A stretch of DNA of 64,000 nucleotides. Origin: Chitinophagaceae bacterium. GTDB taxonomy: Bacteria; Bacteroidota; Bacteroidia; Cytophagales; Cytophagaceae. The translations under genes and the position numbers were made by a program. This document shows positions 1 to 9,755 of the stretch, one piece after another. Numbering within the stretch: position 1 is the first letter of the stretch; the number at the start of each line of letters is the position of its first letter. Below the pieces are notes generated by a model. It worked only from the letters and a program-made list of their open reading frames with translations. It made no database searches and was not told the DNA's origin. The DNA is taken from assembly GCA_028288365.1 (NCBI GenBank), contig JAQBNU010000092.1:1-64000 (forward strand), given 5' to 3'.

Positions 1-3000
1 TGCTTACTGATGGAGTCACTGATGTGTTCACTGTCATCACTACCGCAGCTGATGTAGCTGTGGTGGTGGAGATACACGTCGCATTCGAGGTGATCACTGC
101 TGTTACGCTTTGACCGTTTGTTAAGGTTGTTGTGGTATAAGTAGCGCCTGTTGTCGTATTCACTCCATTCACTTTCCATTGATACGTCGGTGTGGTACCG
201 CCGTTGGTTGGCGTTGGAGTAAACGTTACAGAGGTCCCTGCACAAATAGCGCCGCTTGGACTCGCTGCTATGCTTACTGATGGAGCAACGGTCAATGTGA
301 AATTCGTAGACGACGTAACGGTTCCTCCTGGTGTCGTTATGGTAATTGCTCCCGCAGTTACTCCTGCAGGCGCTGTTACTACAATTTGTGTAGCGGTATT
401 ACTTGTAATAGAACCAGCTGTTCCGTTAAAAGAAACATTCGTAGCTCCGGTTAGGTTTGTGCCTGTGATGGTAACACTTGTAGATGCTGCACCACAAGCG
501 GGTGTAAAGCTTGTGATCGTTGGAGCTGTACTTGGCGCACTGCAATTGTTCCCAATTCCTTCCCAATCTATATCAACCGTTCCTATAAATGAAGAGGTAT
601 AAGGACCAATCGGATAACTAGCAAAACCAGGATTAATATAAAATTGAACCTGTGTAATATTAGTACTGTCTAATGGACCTGGTGTACCACCATTATAATT
701 TCTGAAGCGTGAAGAAAAATCAATCGTGAACGTTTGATAAGCAGTAGTCAATGCTAAATCAGTAGCCGCAATGTTGTCTATAGCTTTGCCTGTATTATCT
801 AATAATGTTACGCGAAGTAAACAACTGCCCGATGCTTTTACTCTGATTTTCAATATCGGTTTATTAGCTGCACAACTAAAATTTAAAGGAGTTGCAACTG
901 TTCCATTATTGATGGTGTGGATAAAATTATCCCATTCTCCATTCCCGCTTGTGGTAATGTGTCTTGCCCCTGCTGATTCCGTATGCGTAAACGAAGGTGA
1001 TGTAGTATTGAAATTTACAACGCCATCTAGAAAATCATCTGAATACAAACACGTAGTCGGTGGATTGGCAATCGTGATGTAATTGGTTTTCGTATTCGTA
1101 TTTGGACCTCCGCCATTTGTTACCGTTAAACTCACAGTCTTCGAACCTCCCGTACTGTAAGTCACACTTACAGGAGATGAACTGGCGGAGGTGGCAGGAG
1201 TTGCACCCGATCCGAAATCCCAGGCATACGTTTCTCCTCCTGAAGCACCTGTTGTCGTGTTGGTGAATACGATGGTATTTCCTGCACAAGTGGATAAAGG
1301 AGTAGCAGAAAAATCAGCTGTCAATACACAAGGTCCCGAAATGGTAACTGTTTTTGAAACCAATGTTCCAGTGCATTTTGCAGCATTAGTTTCGGTTACT
1401 GTCACTGCACCACTTGTTGTTCCAAAATTAACTACAATGGCATTGGTTCCATTACCAGAAACAATAGATGCGCCGGAAGGCACTGTCCATGCATAAGTAG
1501 AACCGGACGTTGCTGTAACAGAATAAGATACATTCGTTTGACTTAAACAACCTGTTGCACTACCACTAATAGCAGAGGTAACAGGAGCTTTGCCTTGTGC
1601 CGTGAAATTATCAAAATAGAATACTTGTCCGGATATGTTTGTATTGGGATTGAATAGGATTTGCAAACGGTCTACATCTGCCGCCGTAAGAGCTCCATCC
1701 GGAGATTGAGAAAAAGCAAACGTTAATTTCGTCCAGGTATTAGAAGGGCCGGTAACTGCCGTATATTGACTGTGTCTTCCATCGGGGTATGCATTGACCA
1801 TTTGCACACTGTTGTCAAACTCAATCGTGATCGGCGTATTAGCAGGAGCATTAGAATATACATCCATGGTAAAGTAGCGCTGACCCGTTCGGAAATCATC
1901 TGCATTGTCAACCAGAAAATTTGTATAACCTAATATGTCGTACGTACTGCCTACATCTCTGGCGTAACGCCCTACTGTGGATGAGGTATTACTGCCACTC
2001 GCACTAGGATTGGCGACAACAGTTAGCACACCATTGGAATACTGACCACCTAAATTTCTATTGCTTTCAAAATCATCCAGTATAATGCCACATGTTTTTA
2101 CAATGGCCTTTACGGCATAGTTATAGGCCACTGAAGTACAAGCCGTCCCTGATCCATCACCGTCTACGTTACACACAATGTTACCGCTTACAGCAGAACC
2201 AAAATTCACCAAAATATTATTAGTACCTGAGCCCGATACAATTGTTGCACCAGAAGGCAACACCCAGTTATAAGTAGCAGAAGTACCTGCGTTTGTTATG
2301 CCGTAATATTTTTGATCACCCACAAATACGGTTTGTTGTCCAGAAATAACTAAGGAAGAAGGATTAGAATACACCCTCACATAATCCACATACATCGCTG
2401 GTAATGTACCTGTACCAGGATTAGTATTTCCAGTAAAACCACCACCCAGCGCCAGGTTTAGAATCAAGTAAAAATTAGTAGAACCAAAGGGCCAAGTCGT
2501 TGAGGTACCTCCGACCAAGCTTGCAGGTGTGTATGTAGCTGTAGTGACACCATCGATAGAATACTTGATTTGATTGGGTGTCCAGTCAACCGCATATAAA
2601 TGATAAGCTGATGACCAATTGGCATTGGTTACCGTGACTCCTGTTTGTTGAGGATTATAAGAACCACCAACGTTATAGTGCAGCGTTTGGTAAGCGTTTA
2701 CAGGATTACTATTGGCTGTTTCCTCAATGTCAATTTCTCCGCTATATGGCCAGTTATTAGCATCTGACAACATCCAGAACGCTGGCCACATGCCAGGTCC
2801 AGAAGGTACCTTAATGCTCGCCTCCATTCTTCCGTATAACCAAGAAGCTAGCCCTTGAGTCGTAATTTTACCTGATGTATAATTAGAGCTAGAACCCGCA
2901 TAATTAGCCTGATATTTAGGAGTGATCACCAAATTGCTACCGTTTACCGTGATGTTATTGGTACCACTGGTATAGTATTCCAATTCATTATTACCAAAAC

Positions 3001-3166
3001 CGCAACCCGAACTTCCACTGCAACCATTACCCGTTACATAATTCCATTTGGTCAAATCCAGCGAAGTCGTATTGAATTCATCCTGCCACACCAATTGCGT
3101 GCATTGAGAAAATACATTGCCCGAAAAAGCCAATACCAACATCAGAATGCTGGCCAAAGTCTTCAT
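1..3166 (-). CDS. Modular GH16 family beta-glucanase (laminarinase-like), partial at its C-terminus
   Basis: The minus-strand frame from ATG at 3166 is open without a stop to the left edge (1055 codons), so the gene continues outside the window. Residues 1-21 look like a signal peptide. Residues about 22-263 are a glycoside hydrolase family 16 domain with the active-site motif GEIDIEE; E144 is the likely nucleophile and E148 or E149 the acid/base, depending on whether the beta-bulge form is used. It is followed by a PKD-like Ig domain (about 266-345), a carbohydrate-binding-like module (350-520), a second Ig-like domain, a PKD domain (about 617-699), a second binding-like module (705-880), an IPT/TIG domain (881-955) and another Ig-like domain. 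GH16 enzymes cut beta-1,3 or beta-1,3-1,4 glucans and related polymers. The architecture suggests a secreted or surface-anchored enzyme, probably with a T9SS sorting domain beyond the edge. The substrate is inferred only. Confidence 0.9.
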   Translation of the reverse strand, partial: MKTLASILMLVLAFSGNVFSQCTQLVWQDEFNTTSLDLTKWNYVTGNGCSGSSGCGFGNNELEYYTSGTNNITVNGSNLVITPKYQANYAGSSSNYTSGKITTQGLASWLYGRMEASIKVPSGPGMWPAFWMLSDANNWPYSGEIDIEETANSNPVNAYQTLHYNVGGSYNPQQTGVTVTNANWSSAYHLYAVDWTPNQIKYSIDGVTTATYTPASLVGGTSTTWPFGSTNFYLILNLALGGGFTGNTNPGTGTLPAMYVDYVRVYSNPSSLVISGQQTVFVGDQKYYGITNAGTSATYNWVLPSGATIVSGSGTNNILVNFGSAVSGNIVCNVDGDGSGTACTSVAYNYAVKAIVKTCGIILDDFESNRNLGGQYSNGVLTVVANPSASGSNTSSTVGRYARDVGSTYDILGYTNFLVDNADDFRTGQRYFTMDVYSNAPANTPITIEFDNSVQMVNAYPDGRHSQYTAVTGPSNTWTKLTFAFSQSPDGALTAADVDRLQILFNPNTNISGQVFYFDNFTAQGKAPVTSAISGSATGCLSQTNVSYSVTATSGSTYAWTVPSGASIVSGNGTNAIVVNFGTTSGAVTVTETNAAKCTGTLVSKTVTISGPCVLTADFSATPLSTCAGNTIVFTNTTTGASGGETYAWDFGSGATPATSASSSPVSVTYSTGGSKTVSLTVTNGGGPNTNTKTNYITIANPPTTCLYSDDFLDGVVNFNTTSPSFTHTESAGARHITTSGNGEWDNFIHTINNGTVATPLNFSCAANKPILKIRVKASGSCLLRVTLLDNTGKAIDNIAATDLALTTAYQTFTIDFSSRFRNYNGGTPGPLDSTNITQVQFYINPGFASYPIGPYTSSFIGTVDIDWEGIGNNCSAPSTAPTITSFTPACGAASTSVTITGTNLTGATNVSFNGTAGSITSNTATQIVVTAPAGVTAGAITITTPGGTVTSSTNFTLTVAPSVSIAASPSGAICAGTSVTFTPTPTNGGTTPTYQWKVNGVNTTTGATYTTTTLTNGQSVTAVITSNATCISTTTATSAAVVMTVNTSVTPSVS

Positions 3167-3678
3167 TTTTGTTTTTTGAATGCTTTTCAATCCTGTAAGG
3201 ATCATCAAACGGTCGTTAAAAATCATCATAGGGCTTTGATTTACTGTTAATCAGATATACGTAAGAAGAGCTTAAAATTTCTAGTTTAGCGAATAAATAA
3301 ATATCCAATAATCTTATCGTTTAAACAAGGTTCAGTAAGAACAAAAGCATAGTTAATGCATTGATAAATAGTATATTAAGCATTATGTTTTACATTTAGC
3401 AAACACTACTCAACAAAGAAAAAATATAGTTTTACCGTTAAAAGTGAATATTCCTGTAATTTCCAGGATTTATTCAACGGTTAAATAACAACGATCGATT
3501 ATTCAACAAAACAGGGACTTATTTACATTTCATTAACTATCAGTTTTTTATATAAAAAGGCAAAATAGGAGCTTCATTCCTCTGCATGTAATTTAAAAAT
3601 CATTTTTCAACCAAAAATTACATGACAAAGCCCGTTAAAAACGGGCTCTGCCTAAATATCCAGGAATGTTAAATTGCT
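3167..3678. other. Intergenic region between the GH16 gene and the antiporter
   Basis: About 510 bases of AT-rich sequence without a convincing coding frame. It should carry the promoter of the GH16 gene (leftward) and the 3' end of the antiporter transcript, for which a hairpin is listed separately. I searched for a TANNTTTG -7 box upstream of the GH16 start and found no clear match. Confidence 0.6.
3629..3647 (-). terminator. Hairpin terminator downstream of the antiporter gene
   Basis: An 8-bp perfect stem (AGCCCGTT/AACGGGCT) with a 3-base loop lies about 30 bases after the antiporter stop codon. On the minus strand it is followed by a short, interrupted T stretch, so it is a plausible but not strong intrinsic terminator. 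Confidence 0.6.
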
Positions 3679-5955
3679 TTAAGGTTTTATGATCAATACG
3701 GAAGGAGTATTGGAAAGCCAGATGCTTTGGGTCTCCACCGCCTTTTTCCAACTGTCGAAACTGATCAACATTAAATCCTGGTGCTCCAGGAAGTCTTTCT
3801 CTATTTTCTTTTCATTATACAGTGCAATGTGATTAGGAGCAATTTGTTCGATGGAACGAATCGTTTCCTTCAATTCAGGATTTTGTTTGATGACTCCCGT
3901 TGCATCTAGAATAATGACTTTCGCGTCACTGTGGTGTATGAGTTTTTGTGCATACAACAACAACACACTGTCGCTTAATGAAAAAATAGGAATAAACACG
4001 TGTTCTACTTTATCGAGATCCTTGTCAATCATAATACCTACAGGTACTTTGGACAAGCGGATGATGTGTTTGGTGCGTTCATCAAATACGGTATTTTCAA
4101 ATAATTTTTCTCTACCCGTAATCGTATCGTACAACCGTTCAGGATTGATGATCTTTGTCGTGAAGCCCAAAATTTTCCCTAATAATGTTCCTTCAAAAAC
4201 AGAACGACCGATGCTGATCAACAGCAAATCAAAGTTGCCTACATTGGCAGTCTCTGAAATTTCTGTATCCAGATCTTGTGTCGGTTTGAATAAGGTAATA
4301 ACAGGTAAGTTCAATTTCTGTGCTTCGCTACGCAGTGGTTGGAAACTTTCCTCTTCGTACTCTTCCATATTAAACTGATTGAGTTCATTGCTTGGAGAAA
4401 GGTGTAAAGCTGTTACACTCGCATTGTTAGGTGCTTTTTTTATAAAACTGTGAGCCAAACGCAACATGGATTTCCCTCGCAACGGACTGCCGAATGAAAT
4501 TAAAATGGAATATTTACTGACTGCTTCTATGCTTGGTGGAACAGCCGGAGTTTTCTTTTCGGGCAATAATTTATTGATGACATCCAACGCCGGACCGGTC
4601 ATGAAGGTAGTGACCAAAGCCATGATCACCATCATTGCAAACACTTCGGGACTCAATACACCTAAATCGTAACCAATGTTCAATACGACCAACTCCATGA
4701 GTCCGCGCGTATTCATCAATGCTCCGATGATCAAACTTTCTCTCCAGCTTTGCCCTACAAATTTGGCCGCGATAGCACTGCCTAAAAACTTACCGGCAAT
4801 TGCTATGACGATGATGATTCCACATAACTCCCACAAACCTGGACCGTTCAACAATCCTATCTGTGTTCTCAATCCTGTAAACACAAAGAATAAAGGAAGA
4901 AGCAACACCAACGCTACGTCTTCTATTTTCTCAATGAAAATATTTCTAAAATTAGTGTTTGCCGGCATGATCACTCCTGCCATGAAGGCACCGAACAATG
5001 CATGAATTCCGATCACTTCTGTGGCATAAGCAGAAGAAAGCAACAGAATAAAAAACACCGCCACGATCGGTTTGCTCAATCCTTCTTTGTTAGAATATTT
5101 ATCTCCTATGCGTTTCAAAAAAGGTTGTACCAAATTGATCATGATCACTACATAACCCACTGCCATTAGTAAAGTATAGAGTGCACTCATCAGCGAACCT
5201 GCTTTTACAATGGCAATCACAGCAGCCAGTAAACACCAGGCAGTAATGTCATCTGCCGCTGCACAAGTAATAGCAATGGTACCCAATTTGTGTTTTGATA
5301 AACCTCGCTCCTGTACAATTCTTGCTAACACTGGAAAGGCGGTGATACTCGTAGCAATACCCATGAACAATGCAAAGGATATGAATTTAATATCCGTTGG
5401 AGCAAACTCTTTGTAAATAAAAAAAGCCAATCCCATTCCTAAAGCAAAAGGTATAATGATACTGGCATGACTGATGACAACGGCATCGTTCGCTTTGTTT
5501 TTTAAGACTTTCAGATCCAGTTCCATCCCAATGACGAACATAAACATGATCAAACCGATCTGACTTAAAAATTGCAAATTACCCAATGACTGCGGAGGAA
5601 ATAAAAAAGCAGAGAACTCAGGAAAATGCATGCCTACAAAAGAAGGTCCCAATAATATCCCTGCTGCTATCTCTCCGATCACAGAAGGCTGACGAATCTT
5701 TTTACACAAGTAACCCAGTATGCGAGCCACTACAATAATCGTAATGATCTGCAACAATAAAATTGCGAGCGGATGCGTGATGTTGTGATGGTAAGTATCG
5801 ATGAACTGTTGCCAATGCGATACTTCCGCCTTTTCAACGACCTCTGAAACTTTACCTGCTTCCTGCGTTTCACCTTGTATGACGATGCCATACATCAAAC
5901 TTGAAAAGCCACCGATGATGAGGATGTAAAAGACTATTTTTTTAAGGTTGTTCAT
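3679..5955 (-). CDS. CPA2-family cation/proton antiporter with C-terminal UspA-like domain
   Basis: The 758-residue protein has an N-terminal membrane segment, a Na+/H+ exchanger domain of about a dozen helices (roughly residues 60-450) and a soluble C-terminal region (about 480-755) that resembles a universal-stress-protein tandem. The motif AADDITAW, with adjacent D235 and D236 in a membrane helix, matches the ion-binding DD pair of electrogenic CPA2 antiporters. Homologues exchange Na+ or K+ for protons across the inner membrane and serve pH and salt homeostasis; the actual ion cannot be read from sequence. The ATG overlaps the stop of the upstream small outer-membrane gene (ATGA), so translational coupling is likely. 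The extra hydrophobic N-terminus before the exchanger fold could be a cleavable signal or an additional helix. Confidence 0.9.
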   Translation of the reverse strand: MNNLKKIVFYILIIGGFSSLMYGIVIQGETQEAGKVSEVVEKAEVSHWQQFIDTYHHNITHPLAILLLQIITIIVVARILGYLCKKIRQPSVIGEIAAGILLGPSFVGMHFPEFSAFLFPPQSLGNLQFLSQIGLIMFMFVIGMELDLKVLKNKANDAVVISHASIIIPFALGMGLAFFIYKEFAPTDIKFISFALFMGIATSITAFPVLARIVQERGLSKHKLGTIAITCAAADDITAWCLLAAVIAIVKAGSLMSALYTLLMAVGYVVIMINLVQPFLKRIGDKYSNKEGLSKPIVAVFFILLLSSAYATEVIGIHALFGAFMAGVIMPANTNFRNIFIEKIEDVALVLLLPLFFVFTGLRTQIGLLNGPGLWELCGIIIVIAIAGKFLGSAIAAKFVGQSWRESLIIGALMNTRGLMELVVLNIGYDLGVLSPEVFAMMVIMALVTTFMTGPALDVINKLLPEKKTPAVPPSIEAVSKYSILISFGSPLRGKSMLRLAHSFIKKAPNNASVTALHLSPSNELNQFNMEEYEEESFQPLRSEAQKLNLPVITLFKPTQDLDTEISETANVGNFDLLLISIGRSVFEGTLLGKILGFTTKIINPERLYDTITGREKLFENTVFDERTKHIIRLSKVPVGIMIDKDLDKVEHVFIPIFSLSDSVLLLYAQKLIHHSDAKVIILDATGVIKQNPELKETIRSIEQIAPNHIALYNEKKIEKDFLEHQDLMLISFDSWKKAVETQSIWLSNTPSVLIIKP

Positions 5956-6440
5956 TTTGCAACGGCTGTCGCCTGTTTAACTGGTAAATAAAAAACGAAG
6001 CCCGCGACAGTACGGATACCGCCTTGAGTACTCTTACCAAAATCGGAAACAACAAAAGGAGCTGCTTCAAAAAACAAACCGGCATTTTGAAATGGAAATG
6101 GAAACGCTTCTACACCGACAGGCACTACAATTCCATGTCTGTTGGTCTCTGTAAAGTTCCAGTCACCTCTGTAACCTATACCGATATGAAACCTTACTTT
6201 TTCTAATCGTATGACTCTACAAATAGCAGATACCTCAGTCACAAAGGAAGATGTTTTGTTTTTTTCACTGTAAAAATTAGCTCTTGTTGCTCTTACATCG
6301 AGCGCCCAACGCGTATCGCGTGCGGAGCGAAAACCCAAACCTGTTTCTGTACCCGTTGGATAAATCGCAATACCAGGACCTGTTTGAGCAAATGATAGAC
6401 TACTGAGTAAAAGGAGGAAGAAGAAGTGATAGAAGCGCAT
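5952..6440 (-). CDS. Small predicted outer-membrane or secreted protein
   Basis: 162 residues beginning with a clear signal peptide ending near SFA-QTG (residues 1-18). The rest alternates hydrophobic and polar residues with many aromatic and glycine positions and could form a small beta-barrel, but I do not recognise a named family. Its stop codon overlaps the antiporter start (ATGA), so the two are co-transcribed and probably translationally coupled. A CAAAAATA at 6461-6468 is a -7 box (TATTTTTG on the minus strand) just upstream of the start, but its -33 partner is poor. Function unknown. Confidence 0.7.
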   Translation of the reverse strand: MRFYHFFFLLLLSSLSFAQTGPGIAIYPTGTETGLGFRSARDTRWALDVRATRANFYSEKNKTSSFVTEVSAICRVIRLEKVRFHIGIGYRGDWNFTETNRHGIVVPVGVEAFPFPFQNAGLFFEAAPFVVSDFGKSTQGGIRTVAGFVFYLPVKQATAVAK

Positions 6441-6548
6441 GGTACATTTTAAATTTCAGACAAAAATACAACAAAGAGTGCTTGCTTGTACTGGTGCTAA
6501 TATCCGAAATGCAAAAACTGTAACGAACCGGAAATAAAATGTAATGAA

Positions 6549-7268
6549 CTACTGAATGGTTTTATGAATGAAGTCTTTTCGATAACTATCACTCAAAGTG
6601 ATTTTCAACTCGTTGCCTGAAGCAGTGTTTATATTGGTAGTGATTTCATCGTGTACAAAAAATTTCACGGTCTTCAATGCGATGATATCTTTCTTATTGA
6701 CTCTACAAAATTTTTCCGAAGGAAGAAAAGATAAGATCTGTTCAAAGGAAATATTTTTCAGCACCAATTCTTTTCTTTCTTCCAATAGCACCAATTTATC
6801 ACGCTTATCTGTTTCTGCAGTAGTGACCAACAAGATCTTGTCAAAAAACAATAAGGTTTTGCCTTTGTTCGTATTGAGTTGCACAAATTGTTTTTCCGGT
6901 TTTGTGGCAGACAATAGATCTGCGGCTTTCTGCAGTGCTTTTTCTAAGCGTTCTTTTTGCACCGGTTTGCGGATGTAATCTATCGCCTCCAAATCATACG
7001 CTTCTGCGGCATGTTCTTTATATGCCGTCGTAAAAATAACAGGTTTCCCTTGCAGCAATTGCGCCACTTGCAATCCATTCAGGCCAGGCATTTCAATATC
7101 GAGTATGCATAAATCAAAATCTAGTTGCTTTGCTTCCTCCAATAGTTTTACAGGATCATTAAAAGCTTTCACGACTTCTACATGAGGAATTTGTTCGCAC
7201 AACATGCGGAGATACGTCAATCCAGGGATTTCATCGTCCAGCAACAAGCATCTGAGTTTTGTGCTCAA
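6549..7268 (-). CDS. LytTR-family response regulator
   Basis: 239 residues. An N-terminal receiver domain (about 1-120) has the acidic pair D11-D12 and phospho-acceptor D57 in ILDIEMPG, plus a conserved lysine near K103. A LytTR DNA-binding domain occupies about residues 135-239 (with LPSEKFCRVNKKDIIAL). Such regulators bind tandem imperfect repeats upstream of target genes. The start lies 38 bases inside the histidine-kinase gene, so the two are a translationally coupled pair. Targets are not evident here; the secreted protein at the head of the same operon is one candidate for autoregulation. Confidence 0.92.
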   Translation of the reverse strand: MSTKLRCLLLDDEIPGLTYLRMLCEQIPHVEVVKAFNDPVKLLEEAKQLDFDLCILDIEMPGLNGLQVAQLLQGKPVIFTTAYKEHAAEAYDLEAIDYIRKPVQKERLEKALQKAADLLSATKPEKQFVQLNTNKGKTLLFFDKILLVTTAETDKRDKLVLLEERKELVLKNISFEQILSFLPSEKFCRVNKKDIIALKTVKFFVHDEITTNINTASGNELKITLSDSYRKDFIHKTIQ

Positions 7269-8004
7269 GTAAATTAATTTTTAAATGGCTGATGTATGTG
7301 TCTTCTTCGATGAACTGATCAATGGAATAACTTTTCTGGTAAATGATTTCTAATCGTTTTAAAAAACTCTCTTTACCAAAACCACTTCTTTCTTTTTTCA
7401 TCGCCGATTTGGTGCTGATCTTATTGGAAACGGTCAATAAAAATTGATCGTCTTTTAAATCAAACACGATGGAAATGAAAGCATCCGCACTTTGAATGTC
7501 GGCATGTTTAAAAGCATTTTCAATCAAGTCTATGGTAATGAGCGGTGCGATCAAAACCTGTTCATATAAAGGATTGGTTTGATCAATCTTATTTTTGATG
7601 CGCAAGTCAAACAACGGACTTACTTTCAACCGGTTGATTTCAATCAGACTCAACGCAAATTCTATTTCTTCTCTCAGCGATACATATTGTTTGTCGCTTT
7701 CGTATAAAATATAGTCCAGCACATTGGACAGCTTGTCTAGCGCGTAGTACGTTTGATAAGCATGTGACTGAATAGAATTGAGTGTATTCTTAAACAAATG
7801 CGGATTGAGTTTGTAACGGATGGTTTCCAGTTCCAGCGATTGAACTTTTATTTCCAATTCTCTGTAACGCACAGCCGCTTGTTCTCTGTCTTTTTTTGCT
7901 TTGACCAATTGTTTCCATAACCATACACACAGTACAGCGCATGCCATTACCACGGCAAAAATAATTGCCCATGGTGTAATGGATATGAGGAACGGTGTAT
8001 TCAA
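7231..8004 (-). CDS. LytS/YehU-type sensor histidine kinase
   Basis: 257 residues with one N-terminal membrane helix (about 10-30), a short coiled linker (35-62) and a His_kinase (PF06580-type) domain containing LNPHLFKNTLNSI with phospho-acceptor H69, followed by a compact ATPase region. There is almost no periplasmic part, so the kinase either senses within the membrane or takes its signal from a partner. The start codon is TTG, one base after the TAA stop of the upstream gene; the next in-frame Met (residue 20) is inside the membrane helix, so TTG is the likely start. It should phosphorylate the overlapping LytTR regulator. Confidence 0.9.
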   Translation of the reverse strand: MNTPFLISITPWAIIFAVVMACAVLCVWLWKQLVKAKKDREQAAVRYRELEIKVQSLELETIRYKLNPHLFKNTLNSIQSHAYQTYYALDKLSNVLDYILYESDKQYVSLREEIEFALSLIEINRLKVSPLFDLRIKNKIDQTNPLYEQVLIAPLITIDLIENAFKHADIQSADAFISIVFDLKDDQFLLTVSNKISTKSAMKKERSGFGKESFLKRLEIIYQKSYSIDQFIEEDTYISHLKINLLEHKTQMLVAGR

Positions 8005-8005
8005 C

Positions 8006-9580
8006 TTATAGTTTATAAGAAACGATCACAGACACTTTACCCAGTAATCCTTTTCGACCTACCAAAACCAGTTTGTCACGTTGAGGCCAAATGGTATAGT
8101 CACGTACCAACACCAGTTTATCTGGATTGGGTAACATCTCATCTTTAACGATCTGACCATTGCTTCTATCATAAGACAGGTAACGAATCTTGTGAATCGA
8201 AGCATCCAGACCATCGGAGTAGGCATAAATGAACCGCACCTGATCAGGTTGTTGATTATCCATCGCAAAAGAAATAGAATTCAATCCATCAATAGCAGGG
8301 TACACCTGGTTTTTAGCCAGGTATGTAGCCCATTTCAATTCGTCTTTATCCGAATCAAAACTCATCATGATAATGCCTTCTGCCTGCACGTGTCCGTCGA
8401 GTTCTACTTTATGACTTTTATCAAACGTACTGCGACTGATGTGCGGATAACCTTCGGCATACAAACATCTTTTTTCCAACACAAACAAAACCTGTCCGTT
8501 ACTTTCTAATCCAAAATGTGTAAGGTCATAGTCTAACCAGGTCTCTTCTCCTTTGATGAGCTTTGATTCTTTACGCGCTTCCAGGTGTTTACTTCGCAAT
8601 GTAGCATCGTATTCTTTAAACACAGACTTCTCTACCTTTTGTTGAGCAAAATCAAAAACAGAATACATCACACCTGCAAATGTGCCTTTGGAGTTGAGCT
8701 CTGTGTTACCTACCAATAATTTATCTTCTGATAAAAAGCGAACATGGAAATCATCTTTCTGAAAATTACTCGCTGGCAATTCAATGATGTTAAAATCTTT
8801 GGTATCCATATCAAACTTGATAAAGTTTACCTTTCCCCCATTGTTGGCATTGAGAATGAATAATTCTCCTTTGTTATTCAGGTAAATGCCATAATTGACG
8901 TAATCGTTATCGATACCTACTTTCCCTTTCTTCAACAGGTTGCCACTGTTGTCGTACATCCCGACATTGGCGGTCAATGCATGTTCACCATAGTTGAACA
9001 CATAAGAAATAAATTTGGACCCATCCGGGGAAAATGCTAAATGATGAGTGTATTCGAACGCCGTTACAAATTCTGTACTGTTATGTTCTATAATCACATC
9101 TATAAACGTTTCTTTTACTTTTCCTTTATGCGGATTGTCATCCCATTGTCCCACGGGATATTTATCCAATTCTTTCGTCCAGAGTTGTCCTCCTTTATCA
9201 GGATCATAACCATACGCTGCCAGTTTGGTGATACCTTCTGTTCTGAAGTGCACGCCAGAAAGCAATACCAATTCTTTCCCATTGAAGAAAATATCTTTGT
9301 ACTCTTCGTTGTTTTCTACTGATAGAGGAACAGACCAAATCGTTTCAAAGTTTTTCCCATAACGCTCCAATGCAAATTCTGCTTTACCTTTTGCAGAACC
9401 GCTTACTTTGGATAGCGCCACAAAATCTCCGTTGGGTAATACCACTACATCTTTTCTGCCATCGGGTTCCGTATTGGGACTTCCCAATCTAAAGTCTTTA
9501 GAGAATTCTACGGATTGTGCAGAGACAATCATGCCGTTACACAGCGACATTAAAAAAACGAAAAGGTAAAATGCTTTCAT
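8006..9580 (-). CDS. Secreted protein of unknown function, probable beta-propeller
   Basis: 524 residues with a signal peptide (about 1-21, cleavage near VSAQS). The remainder has repeated short blocks such as VVLPNGDFVALS, LAFSPDGSKFISY and VGMYDNSGNLL, the kind of segment seen in beta-propeller blades, but I cannot assign a named family. It is the first gene of an operon with a histidine kinase and LytTR regulator; the gap to the kinase is one base. That context suggests a periplasmic or outer-membrane partner of the sensor, which is inference. No T9SS sorting domain is seen at its C-terminus. Confidence 0.75.
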   Translation of the reverse strand: MKAFYLFVFLMSLCNGMIVSAQSVEFSKDFRLGSPNTEPDGRKDVVVLPNGDFVALSKVSGSAKGKAEFALERYGKNFETIWSVPLSVENNEEYKDIFFNGKELVLLSGVHFRTEGITKLAAYGYDPDKGGQLWTKELDKYPVGQWDDNPHKGKVKETFIDVIIEHNSTEFVTAFEYTHHLAFSPDGSKFISYVFNYGEHALTANVGMYDNSGNLLKKGKVGIDNDYVNYGIYLNNKGELFILNANNGGKVNFIKFDMDTKDFNIIELPASNFQKDDFHVRFLSEDKLLVGNTELNSKGTFAGVMYSVFDFAQQKVEKSVFKEYDATLRSKHLEARKESKLIKGEETWLDYDLTHFGLESNGQVLFVLEKRCLYAEGYPHISRSTFDKSHKVELDGHVQAEGIIMMSFDSDKDELKWATYLAKNQVYPAIDGLNSISFAMDNQQPDQVRFIYAYSDGLDASIHKIRYLSYDRSNGQIVKDEMLPNPDKLVLVRDYTIWPQRDKLVLVGRKGLLGKVSVIVSYKL

Positions 9581-9602
9581 GTTTGTTTATTAGTTAAAGA
9601 CA

Positions 9603-9639
9603 AAGATGCGGGAAACGTTTGCAGCTTTTTCCGCATCTT
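9603..9639 (-). terminator. Inverted repeat between the GH20 gene and the propeller-sensor operon
   Basis: A 9-bp perfect arm (AAGATGCGG/CCGCATCTT) extended by four weaker pairs, with an 11-base loop. It lies about 115 bases after the GH20 stop and 23 bases before the start of the next minus-strand gene. On the minus strand it is followed by a broken T stretch, so it may terminate the GH20 transcript or act as a 5'-leader structure. Confidence 0.45.
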
Positions 9640-9755
9640 AAAATTATAAAAAACGAAAAAGAAATGTTCATTAAATTTTACAAATAATTGAATACTGCAG
9701 AATTACCGAACGGAGTCAATTTTTAAACCGTTTTCTCCAAGAGCTGGCTTACCTC

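Noticed and set aside
1-600. CRISPR-like repetition of short TTACTGATGGAG-type units in the first 300 bases
   Set aside because: The repetition follows repeated Ig-like domain codons in the GH16 gene; there are no regular spacers.
192-602. Plus-strand frame of 136 residues in the first kilobase
   Set aside because: It is antisense to the GH16 gene, rich in V/P/A and lacks family similarity. The minus-strand frame reads domains continuously over the same bases.
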